Positions 1 through 6,132 of a DNA stretch of 6,875 bases are shown piece after piece (the first letter of the stretch is position 1; every line of letters starts with the position of its first letter). Both the position numbers and the translations under genes were made by a program. The notes under the pieces are model-generated. The model was not told where the DNA came from. It ran no database searches and was given only the letters and a program-made list of their open reading frames with translations. Source of the stretch: JBBRHF01 sp038223055 (GTDB lineage: Bacteria > Actinomycetota > Actinomycetes > JACCUZ01); NCBI GenBank assembly GCA_038223055.1, contig JBBRHF010000206.1, forward strand, positions 1-6,875, read 5' to 3'.

Positions 1-39
1 CGCCTCGGCTACATCCCTGCGCAACAGCAGCCGGCATGA
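1..39 (+). CDS. C-terminal end of an upstream gene (partial)
   Basis: Only the last twelve codons and a TGA stop are in the window, reading RLGYIPAQQQPA. The stop (37-39) shares bases with the ATG of the following TfoX-like gene (36-38), giving an ATGA overlap typical of co-transcribed actinomycete genes. That overlap is the main reason to believe this frame. The tail is too short to assign a family. A chance open frame is possible, since any in-frame stop would look the same over so short a stretch. Confidence 0.45.
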   Translation, partial: RLGYIPAQQQPA

Positions 40-401
40 CACCACCCGCAGGCGACTCGTCGCGCGCCCTGATCGACCGGATCAGTTCGTTACTGCCCGA
101 TCGGCAATTGCGGGAGGTACGCATGTTCGGTGTGCTCGCCCTCATGGTTGACGGCGCAATGGCGGTAGCCGCGCACCGGGACGGCAGCCTTCTCGTCCGC
201 GTCGACCCAGCCGAAGACGCACGGCTGCTCGAAAACCCGGAGGCATCCCGCGCGGAGATGGGAGCCGGTCGCTCAATGGGAGAAGGGTGGATCCGAGTCG
301 AGGCGACGGCGCTGGGCAACAACGCAGCCCTCACCAGCTGGCTCGAGGCCACCACCCGCAATCTCGCTCAGCGCAAGCCCGCGCACTCACGAGTCCGCTG
401 A
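36..401 (+). CDS. TfoX/Sxy N-terminal domain family protein, 121 aa
   Basis: This is a small cytoplasmic protein of the TfoX N-terminal domain family. The family signature is visible as an RMFG-type motif (residues 29-32), followed by LMVDGAMAVAAHRDGSLLVRVDP (split here by a loop near residue 47), and then a MG...RSMGEGWIRV segment at about residues 75-88. A helical tail follows. The length of about 120 aa is normal for stand-alone actinobacterial members. The family is named after the competence regulator TfoX/Sxy of gamma-proteobacteria, but these short actinobacterial relatives have only the N-terminal domain and no established role, so competence should not be inferred. The second Gly of the usual MFGG is Val here. 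The ATG overlaps the stop of the preceding frame, and no clear Shine-Dalgarno is seen, so translation is probably coupled. It converges with the M48 peptidase gene downstream. Confidence 0.85.
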   Translation: MTPPAGDSSRALIDRISSLLPDRQLREVRMFGVLALMVDGAMAVAAHRDGSLLVRVDPAEDARLLENPEASRAEMGAGRSMGEGWIRVEATALGNNAALTSWLEATTRNLAQRKPAHSRVR

Positions 402-831
402 GACCGGCTCAACGAACAGCGGAACCGCATCCCGCAAGCGGAACCCTCAACGACGACAAAACAGGACAGGAGTGTGGACGCCCGACGGCCGTTCCAATTG
501 ACCCGTCCGGAGACTATCCCGGGACCGGGGTGGCATATGGGACACCGAGTTCACCAGCTTGCTCAACCCGGCGAAGCAGAGAGGGGAGCTGGTCCGACAA
601 GGTAGACAACCGGTGGGCGTCAGGCTTCCTTTCGGCTCGACAGGGGCGCTACTCCATCCCGCGATCGCAGGTGCGTCTATCTGGGCGGAGTGACGCGGCT
701 CATGTCGTCCACCGGCGGCGACATGAGCGCTCTCGTCAGCCATGAGCGGACGAAAAGAACCGTCACTACTCGACGCCAGCCACTTCCTTCTCATGCCGCG
801 AGTGGTTCGTTCGCCTCTTGGATCCGGGGCT
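402..831. other. Convergent intergenic region without a recognisable gene
   Basis: These 430 bases separate the stop of the TfoX-like gene from the stop of the minus-strand peptidase gene. Open frames exist on both strands, but their translations are compositionally random and match no family I know. The G/C preference at third positions seen in the genes is absent, and base composition is visibly less GC-rich than the flanks. A 9-bp direct repeat AGCGGAACC occurs at 418-426 and 437-445. The one clear structure is the inverted repeat at 698-728. I see no tRNA, transposase remnant or CRISPR-like repeat. Confidence 0.6.
698..728. terminator. Perfect 10-bp inverted repeat, candidate bidirectional terminator
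   Basis: GCTCATGTCG at 698-707 is exactly complementary to CGACATGAGC at 719-728, with an 11-base loop. It lies between two convergent genes, about 100 bp past the stop of the minus-strand peptidase gene and about 300 bp past the TfoX-like gene. No T-tract follows on either strand. Actinomycete terminators often lack one, so termination is plausible. An operator for an unknown regulator is the main alternative. Confidence 0.45.
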
Positions 832-1791
832 TCAGCAGAGTTGTGAGGCGCCGGCCAATGCCTCGATCCGCCGGGCCGTGGACGGGTGCCGCGACAGCAC
901 TCGGGCCGCGATCCCCTGGGGGTGGGGGCGGCTGCGCCCGAGGATGGTCAGGGCCTCGGCCAGCTCGGCGCCGACACCGGCGGTGACCGCGTATCGGTCC
1001 GCGGCGTACTCGCCGGCGCGGCTGAGCGCCGCGTCAGCCAGCGGGCACACCACACCGAAGGTCGCGACCGTGCCCAGGATCAGGGCGGGCACCCACTGCC
1101 GGGCCTGCACCGTCTGGACGATTGCGACGACAACCCCGGCGACGACCACCGCCCCCAACAGGACGGGTGGCTGTCGTCGCCCGGCCAACCCCACCGCGAC
1201 CCCGATCACGACCCGAGCGGCGAACCGCCACGGCGCGGCCAGCCAGATCGTCACCAGTCCGAACCCGGAGGCCCTGGTCGCGTGGTGCCCCAGTTCGTGG
1301 ACCAGCACGGATTCCAGGTGCTGATCCCCCAGCCGGTGCGCGGCGCATGCCGCGAGGACACCGGTGGTGACCGCGACGCTGCGCCGGCCCGCAGCGTACG
1401 CGTTGGTCTGGGCACTGTGCTGCACGTACAGGTCCACCTCCCCGGCGCTCAGCCCGCAGCGGCACAAAGCCGCCGCCCAGACCGGGGCCAGCCGAGCGGC
1501 CTGCCCCGGGCTGGGGCGGCGGAACCCGCAGCCGACCCGGACAGTGACCCGTTCCCCGACCCGGGTCACCATGGCCGCGCCCGCCCCCGCCCAGCCCAGC
1601 ACGACCAGCCCGCCCCAGCTGCCCGCCCCGGCGGACAACACCGACAGCAACAGCAGGCTCCCCACCATCGCCGGGACCGTGGTCACCGCCCGCCACGCAC
1701 CGAAATGGCCTCGGCGGCGGCGGGACCGCTGCGCAGGGTGGGCACTCGACGTCGGCGTCGGCACGGTCATCGGCGTGGTCGTGGTCGTCAT
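832..1791 (-). CDS. M48-family (HtpX-like) integral membrane zinc metallopeptidase, 319 aa
   Basis: This is a predicted membrane-bound zinc-dependent endopeptidase. It carries the HExxH zinc motif as HELGHH (H165, E166, H169) within ESVLVHELGHH, and a downstream GEYAADRYA segment (about 260-268) that supplies the third ligand Glu261 and the conserved Asp265. Both are standard M48 features. A TNAYAAGRRSVAVTTGVL stretch (129-146) matches the family's substrate-strand region. Hydrophobic segments lie near 39-56, 58-75, 177-203, 209-228 and 235-256. The N-terminus is Thr/Pro-rich, then basic (QRSRRRR, 21-27), suggesting a cytoplasmic tail. The start at 1791 was chosen because AGGAGGT lies 8 bases upstream; the frame stays open further upstream, but that stretch has no protein-like composition. 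M48 members process membrane or stress-damaged proteins; the substrate here is unknown. M56 (BlaR1-like) is less likely because of the EYAAD motif. The gene is divergent from the operon on the plus strand. Confidence 0.88.
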   Translation of the reverse strand: MTTTTTPMTVPTPTSSAHPAQRSRRRRGHFGAWRAVTTVPAMVGSLLLLSVLSAGAGSWGGLVVLGWAGAGAAMVTRVGERVTVRVGCGFRRPSPGQAARLAPVWAAALCRCGLSAGEVDLYVQHSAQTNAYAAGRRSVAVTTGVLAACAAHRLGDQHLESVLVHELGHHATRASGFGLVTIWLAAPWRFAARVVIGVAVGLAGRRQPPVLLGAVVVAGVVVAIVQTVQARQWVPALILGTVATFGVVCPLADAALSRAGEYAADRYAVTAGVGAELAEALTILGRSRPHPQGIAARVLSRHPSTARRIEALAGASQLC

Positions 1792-1799
1792 GGTTGCTG

Positions 1800-1806
1800 A
1801 CCTCCT
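1800..1806 (-). promoter_or_regulatory. Strong Shine-Dalgarno for the M48 peptidase gene
   Basis: The minus strand reads AGGAGGT here, 8 bases before the ATG that ends at 1791. It fixes the start of the peptidase gene well downstream of the longest possible open frame, shortening the protein from 435 to 319 residues. Confidence 0.8.
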
Positions 1807-2337
1807 GGCAGCCCGGGTCCCTTGACCGGACCCTGACACGGGGTACCGACAACACCCGCGGGGATGGGCCTGCCCCAGCGGGGCCGCAAGGCCGGCCGCC
1901 GCCGGAGCGATCAGCGCCGGACACCTACCCGCTTGCGTTCGGACCGGACCACATCGCCCCGCGCCCCGACGCCGGCGTCGTGCGGTGCTCGTCGACGTCA
2001 CCACCCACTCGCTACCCCAAGTCCACCCCGCACACCTCGCCTGCCAGCTCGGCCACGTCGACCCCGACACCAGGGTCGCCCCACGCACGCTCGAGCCCGG
2101 GTAGCCGCTGACCCCGAAACGTCGCTCCTCGCACGGCACCGACCCCGGCGGGCGCGGCGACCCGGCCCGCGTCCCAGGAAACCCGAAGGCCCGCCTGAAC
2201 GGCGCGGCCCGGGCGCCGTCCGACAGGGTTTCTCGGCCCGGGTTGGCAGCAACCGACCTGTCCCGGCGCCTACCCCCGGTGTGAGGAGCCCACTGACCGG
2301 CGGGTGGTGCGGCGCAGTCCTACCGGCGAGGTGCGTG
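1807..2337. other. Divergent intergenic region with weak coding-like traces
   Basis: About 530 bases separate the divergent peptidase gene from the plus-strand gene at 2338, so promoters for both presumably lie here. I find no sigma-70-type pair I would defend. Long open frames cross the region on both strands, but their Arg/Pro-rich translations are what GC-rich non-coding DNA gives. One exception is roughly 1916-2104 on the plus strand, where two adjacent frames give more protein-like text (see findings). No recognisable mobile-element ends or tRNA were seen. Confidence 0.5.
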
Positions 2338-2946
2338 ATGACCCACAGACACACCGACAACCCCACGGCTGCGGCCTACCGGGTCGGTGACCCGGTTCAG
2401 GTCCAGCACCGCGGGCATCGCACACCCGGGCGGATCGCCTCGATCCGGCGCACCGCAGGCGGCGTGCGGTACGACGTGGCCACCGACCCGCCACCCGGCG
2501 CGACGGGCGCCGTGGTGACCATCTGGACCACCACCGCCCGGACACTATCCCTCAGCCATGTACCGGCCGGCGCGTTCCCGGTGCCGCTCCCCGGCCACCA
2601 CGACCGGCTGTGCTGGACCCCGCTGGGGATCCGGATGGGTTTCACCCGCCGCCGGTCACAACGCGACCAGATCCTGGCCGCGACCGCGCGGATGACGTGG
2701 ACTCCGATGCCCACCCGCGCCCCGTACCTGGACGGGCCGGCCGTCCGCGCTGTCGTCGCCGCCCTCTGCCGCCGCGACCAGATCGACCGGGTGGGGATCG
2801 CCCCCGTGTACGACGGGGCGCAGCTGATCGGCGTGGGGGACGCCGTCGGCACCCGGCGCCTCGTGCTGGACCGCGACACCGAAGCGATCCACCTGCTCAC
2901 CGTGTTCGCCGACCGCCCGGCCCGCGACCAGCCCCGGGTCGCCTGA
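2338..2946 (+). CDS. Unrecognised 202-aa protein with an N-terminal small beta-barrel-like segment
   Basis: I do not recognise this family. Residues 14-48 (from YRVGDPVQVQ to RYDVATD) have the spacing of a small SH3/KOW/Tudor-like beta-barrel: a VGDPV turn, a GRIASI strand and a YDV strand. That is an inference from pattern only. The middle (about 75-130) is rich in Pro, Arg and Trp. The C-terminal part (133-190) looks folded, with DGPAVRAVVAALCRRD probably helical, then alternating strands ending IHLLTVFADRP. There is no signal peptide or membrane segment. The start at ATG 2338 is favoured by GAGG at 2328-2331, six bases upstream; a GTG directly before it is also possible. The frame is open much further upstream (to 1864), but that part is Arg/Pro-rich and lacks protein-like character. 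It is the first gene of the plus-strand set, likely transcribed with those below. Confidence 0.7.
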   Translation: MTHRHTDNPTAAAYRVGDPVQVQHRGHRTPGRIASIRRTAGGVRYDVATDPPPGATGAVVTIWTTTARTLSLSHVPAGAFPVPLPGHHDRLCWTPLGIRMGFTRRRSQRDQILAATARMTWTPMPTRAPYLDGPAVRAVVAALCRRDQIDRVGIAPVYDGAQLIGVGDAVGTRRLVLDRDTEAIHLLTVFADRPARDQPRVA

Positions 2947-2952
2947 GCCGCA

Positions 2953-2992
2953 CCCGCACGCCCGCACGCCCGCACGCCCGGACGCCCGCACG
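2953..2992 (+). repeat. Five-copy 8-bp tandem repeat (CCCGCACG)
   Basis: Five contiguous copies of CCCGCACG lie at 2953, 2961, 2969, 2977 and 2985. The fourth has C to G at its fifth base. The array fills most of the 63-base gap between the stop of the 202-aa gene and the ATG at 3010, ending just before the GGAG ribosome binding site at 3001-3004. The 8-base unit suggests expansion by replication slippage. Confidence 0.85.
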
Positions 2993-3009
2993 CCGCCACC
3001 GGAGACACC

Positions 3010-3375
3010 ATGGACGAGTCGACCACAACCCGCCGCGAGCTGGACGAGCTGGCGGCGGGGCTGGCCCGATCCGGCTGGATCGTGGCCCTGCAACCCGAAC
3101 CTGGCGCCGGCCCGCCCACTCACCACGTCGTCGTCGCCACCGGGGCGGGTGCTGCCGGCGCGAGGTACCGGGTCCGCCGCGCCGGCCCGCTGGGCTACCG
3201 GGTCACGGTGGAACGCGGCGGTGGCCTGCGCCCGCTCGGGCTCGCGCGGGATGCGAGGGATGTTGGGCGCCTGATCTGCGGTGACGCCCACCGGCCCCGC
3301 CTGGGCTCGCCGCCTGGTCCCTGTCCCTCCGATCTCGCCGATCCCGGGCAGCGACGGTGGCCGTGGTCGGCATGA
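3010..3375 (+). CDS. Unrecognised 121-aa protein
   Basis: No family is recognised. The first part looks folded: a helix (RRELDELAAGLARSG, 8-22), then strands WIVALQPE, THHVVVATG, ARYRVRRAGPLGYRVTVERG (about 23-85), ending in LGLARDARDVGRLICG (about 81-95), which looks helical. This suggests a small alpha/beta or beta-sheet domain of about 95 residues followed by a Pro-rich tail that may be unstructured. There is no signal peptide, membrane segment or obvious metal site. The ATG is preceded by GGAG at 3001-3004 with a five-base spacer, a good initiation context. The TGA stop at 3373-3375 overlaps the ATG of the next gene at 3372, implying translational coupling. Third codon positions are nearly all G or C in this frame. 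Confidence 0.68.
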   Translation: MDESTTTRRELDELAAGLARSGWIVALQPEPGAGPPTHHVVVATGAGAAGARYRVRRAGPLGYRVTVERGGGLRPLGLARDARDVGRLICGDAHRPRLGSPPGPCPSDLADPGQRRWPWSA

Positions 3376-3665
3376 GCTCGCCCAGCATGCCCCGAGAAGG
3401 CCGGGGCCACGCCGAGCGCGCCGTCACCGTCACCGATTCGTGCGGGCGCCCGGCCCGGGCCGGCGCCGACCCGCCTCAGCGCGCCAGTGACCCGGTCCGC
3501 ATCACCGGGGTCCCGGCCCGCCACCGGCGCGGACTCGGCAGCCAGATCTTCTGGCCGGCCGGGACCGACGTGTCAAGTCGCCGACGCGACCTGGCCGGCG
3601 CCAGGCCAAGCCGCCCCCAGACGATCCGGGCCGCTGGCGACCGCCGCTGCGCGGGCCTGCCGTGA
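3372..3665 (+). CDS. Unrecognised 97-aa basic protein
   Basis: The sequence is Arg-, Pro- and Ala-rich and matches no family I know. I believe the frame for two reasons. It is tied at both ends by four-base overlaps (ATGA at 3372-3375 with the gene before, GTGA at 3662-3665 with the gene after), and about 89 percent of its codons end in G or C. The segment AVTVTDSCGRP (20-30) could be a strand and turn; the rest is low in hydrophobic residues. A GTG 15 bases upstream (3357) is an alternative start but loses the overlap. Competing frames on both strands are open over part of this stretch, so the call is the least certain of the set. A single-base error inside it, as seen in the downstream genes, could also have scrambled part of the protein. 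Confidence 0.45.
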   Translation: MSSPSMPREGRGHAERAVTVTDSCGRPARAGADPPQRASDPVRITGVPARHRRGLGSQIFWPAGTDVSSRRRDLAGARPSRPQTIRAAGDRRCAGLP

Positions 3666-3907
3666 CCCGGGCGAAGCGCCGGCGGCGACCGGGCCCGTCC
3701 GCCTCTCAATTGGCTGACGCCCTGGTGCGCGCCGCCGCGACCGCCCGGTGGCCCGACGGCTCGCTGCTGCTGGACCTGCACGAGACCGTCCTGCGGACCC
3801 TGCTCGCCCCGCACCTGACCAGCGCGCTCGCCCAGGCGGACCGGGCGGACCGGCTGGACGCGAGTGAACCCGATGCGGGCCACCGCACCCGCCGGGCCGA
3901 GTCGTGA
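3662..3907 (+). CDS. Unrecognised 81-aa helical protein
   Basis: This short protein has a basic head (MTRAKRRRRPGPS) followed by a strongly helical, Ala/Leu-rich stretch with regular hydrophobic spacing (QLADALVRAAATARWPDG then SLLLDLHETVLRTLLAPHLTSALAQAD, about 16-63) and a polar tail. The appearance is that of a small helical partner or adaptor protein, but no function can be assigned. It starts with GTG, overlapping the preceding stop (3663-3665), and its own TGA (3905-3907) overlaps the GTG of the HTH gene at 3904, so it is locked between two genes by coupled initiation. No separate Shine-Dalgarno is evident, in line with coupling. Confidence 0.62.
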   Translation: MTRAKRRRRPGPSASQLADALVRAAATARWPDGSLLLDLHETVLRTLLAPHLTSALAQADRADRLDASEPDAGHRTRRAES

Positions 3908-4973
3908 CCGCGACTTGGAGCTGTCCGGCCTGCGGGCGCTCCGCGACGTGCGAGAACGCCGCGGCCGCCGAGCACCAGTCCCCGCACTGCTGCGCCCATC
4001 CGCCGAACCGCCCCGACCCTGTCGCCCGTGGCGACCAGCAGGGCGACGAGGCGGCCATCCGGGAGTGTGCGCATTCCGGTGGCCCGCACCGCCACGGCAC
4101 CCGTACCGCCTACGTCAAAGACCGCTGCCGGTGCCCGGGATGCCGCGGCGCGAACAGCGCCGCCAGCCGCGCCGCGTACCGGGACCGCACCCTCGGGCGC
4201 CCGCCGCTCCTGATCGACGCCGCCCCCGCCCGCGCCCACATCGGCGCCCTGCGCGCCGCCGGGATCGGGGTCAACCAGATCGCCCGCCTCACCGGCCTGG
4301 CCCCCAGCCACATCCGCGACGTGGGCCACCACGAGAGTTCCGGAGCGGCACCCACCCGGCGGATCCGACCCGACACCGCCACGCGACTGCTGGCCATCAC
4401 CGCCACCGACACCAACCGGGCACCGGGCAGCCACGTCACCGCGACCGGCACACGACGGCGCTTGCACGCCCTCGTCGCCACCGGCTGGACCCCAGCCCGC
4501 CTCGCCACCGAACTCGGGCGCGACACCGCCAACCTGCGGCGCAGCATGACCAGCACCCAGGTCACCGCCCGCACCGCCACCCAGGTCGCCGACCTGTACG
4601 AACGGCTGTGGAACACCGCCCCGCCGCACGCAACCGACACCGAACGCGCCGCCATCCAGACAGCCCGCGGTCTCGCCGCCCGCCACGGCTGGTCACCACC
4701 GATGGCCTGGGACGACATCGACACCGACCCCCACCCGCGCCAACCAGCCAAGGAACGTCACGCCGCGCAGCTCGGCGAGGACCTGGACGAGATCGCGATC
4801 GAACGCGCCGTCACCGGAGACGGCATCCGCCTGAAGAACCTCACCCCCGCCGAACAGCACGAGGCTGTACGTCGGCTCACCGCCCGCGGCAAATCCTGCG
4901 CGACATCGCCGACCAGCTCGCCACCACCCCGCGCACCGTCTCCCGGCGCCGAAGATCAAGGCGCGCAGCATGA
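3904..4973 (+). CDS. Cys/His-rich head plus helix-turn-helix DNA-binding protein, ~356 aa, with a single-base frameshift near its C-terminus
   Basis: This is a probable DNA-binding protein. Residues 7-32 hold a CPAC...C...H...HCC cluster (C7, C10, C16, H24, H28, C29, C30). Residues 55-80 hold C55, H57, H62, HGTR (64-67) and a CRCPGC motif (75-80). Both look like zinc sites; the HGTR-x-YV-x-CRC-xxC arrangement recurs in actinobacterial phage- and plasmid-type HTH proteins. Three helix-turn-helix-like segments follow: 112-140 (GIGVNQIARLTGLAPSHI), 184-215 (GWTPARLATELGRDTANL) and 324-350 (RGKSLRDIADQLATTPRTV). The last is readable only after adding one C near 4895-4896. In the corrected frame the gene ends RRRRSRRAA with TGA at 4971-4973. 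As printed, the frame misses that stop and runs into the nuclease gene to 5559. GTG start overlaps the preceding stop. A role as regulator of this operon or as an element-encoded regulator is inference. Confidence 0.72.
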
Positions 4974-5023
4974 CCACACCGGCACTGTCGTCCTGGCCAA
5001 CTGCCCGTGGGAACCTCAGATGA
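4970..5023 (+). CDS. 17-aa mini-ORF linking the HTH and nuclease genes
   Basis: An ATG at 4970 overlaps the corrected stop of the HTH gene (ATGA), encodes MTTPALSSWPTARGNLR, and stops with TGA at 5021-5023, which in turn overlaps the ATG of the nuclease gene at 5020 (ATGA). It may be a translational relay that hands ribosomes from the HTH gene to the nuclease gene across a 47-base gap. The peptide itself has no recognisable motif. A chance arrangement cannot be excluded. Confidence 0.3.
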   Translation: MTTPALSSWPTARGNLR

Positions 5024-6132
5024 CGGGCGACGCTGAGCCCGACCTCCCCCTGCCGGCCGGCTACGCGGATCTGCTCGGGGAGCTGAAAGCCGGCGTGGCC
5101 GCGGCCCGGTGGCGGGCCCAGCGGTTCCTCAACACCGAGACGCTCGCGCTGCACTGGCGCCTCGGACACGCGATCCTGAGCCGCCAACACGCGCAAGGCT
5201 GGGGCACCCGCATCATCGACCGGCTCGCCGCCGACCTGCGCGCCGCGTTCCCCGGCATGCGCGGACTGTCCCTCAACAACCTGTTCTACCTGCGCTCCTT
5301 CGCCGGCGCCTGGCCCCAGGACGCAATAGTCCAGCACGCTGCTGGACGATTGCCGCCGGGACACCTCACCGTCCTGCTCGACAAGGCGCCGTACCCCGCC
5401 CAGCGCGACTGGTACGCCGCAGCCGCGGTCGACCAGGGCTGGTCCCGCAACGGGCTGACCCACCAGATCATGAACCAGCTCCACCAGCGCACCGGGGGTG
5501 CACCGTCCAACTTCCTCTCCAGCTGCCCGCGAAGGACTCCGAGCTGGCCCAACAACTGACCCGGGACCCGTACGTGCAGAAGTTCCTCGACCTCACCGGC
5601 CCCGGTCGCCGAACGCGAACTCGAGAACGCCCTGCTCGACCGGCTCCCACCTTCCTCCTCGAACTCCGGCACGGGTTCGCATTCGTCTCCCGCCGGTACC
5701 ACTTCACCGTCGAGGGCGACAACTTCTACCTGGAACCTGTTGTTCTACAACTGGGCTCCGTGCCGCTTCGTCGTCTTCGAACTCAAGATCGGGCGGTTCG
5801 AACCCGAACACGGCGGCAAACTCGGCTTCCACGTCGCCTGGGTCGACGCCAACCTGCGCCTACCCGACCGGCAATCCCCCACCATCGCGATCCTGCTCTG
5901 CGCCGGACGCGGCGACAACGTTGTGCGCTACGCCCTCGCCGGTGCCGCAGCCCCCCTCGCCGTCGCCGACTACACCTATGACGCCCTCCCACCCGCCGCC
6001 CGCGCCGCCGTCCCCACCGAGTCCGCACTCTCCGCCGCCGCCGGGTCGACCCGCACCGCGCTCGGCACCACCCCCCAGCAACCGCGGTCGAAGGCCCGTA
6101 GGCAACGGGACGGGACCGGCGCGGTCGTGTGA
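5020..6132 (+). pseudogene. DUF1016/YhcG-type PDDEXK nuclease, ~370 aa, broken by four single-base frameshifts
   Basis: Pieced together across frames this is a full-length DUF1016 (YhcG-like) protein. The N-terminal DUF1016 domain runs from about residue 15 to 160 (LHWRLGHAIL, LSLNNLFYLRSFAGAWP, LPPGHLTVLLDK, DWYAAAAVDQGWSRNGL). The PDDEXK domain follows: NF..LPAKDSELAQQLTRDPY, VAERELENALLDRL, FLLELRHGFAFV, LDLLFYN, FELKIGRFEPEHGGKLGF, ILLCAGR and VVRYALAG. Expected catalytic residues are D239, E254 and K256 in corrected numbering. Family members are presumed nucleases of uncertain substrate. Reading frames switch near 5519 (one C too few), 5601 (C too many), 5647 (C too few) and 5735 (A too many); the net change is zero. 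As printed, translation ends at 5557-5559, before the nuclease domain. The length agrees with intact relatives. ATG 5020 was chosen for its ATGA overlap and position just before the domain. Low-complexity Ala/Arg tail follows residue 330. Confidence 0.85.

Noticed and set aside
1822..1849. Promoter-like TTGACC, 16-base spacer, TACCGA on the plus strand
   Set aside because: The -10 box lacks the final T and the site lies about 490 bp before the first plus-strand gene, so the match is too weak to report.
832..2139. Full 435-aa reading of the minus-strand peptidase frame
   Set aside because: The N-terminal 116 residues are Arg/Gly-rich without protein character, and AGGAGGT directly before the ATG at 1791 marks the real start.
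1864..2337. N-terminal extension of the 202-aa protein to 360 aa
   Set aside because: The added part is almost only Arg, Pro and Gly, as expected from non-coding GC-rich DNA, and GAGG sits in front of the ATG at 2338.
3904..5559. A single 551-aa HTH-DUF1016 fusion protein
   Set aside because: The frame is open, but residues between about 332 and 372 are Ser/Pro-rich filler produced by a one-base deletion. Correcting it gives a natural HTH C-terminus and stop at 4971-4973, and the nuclease has its own ATG with an overlap at 5020.
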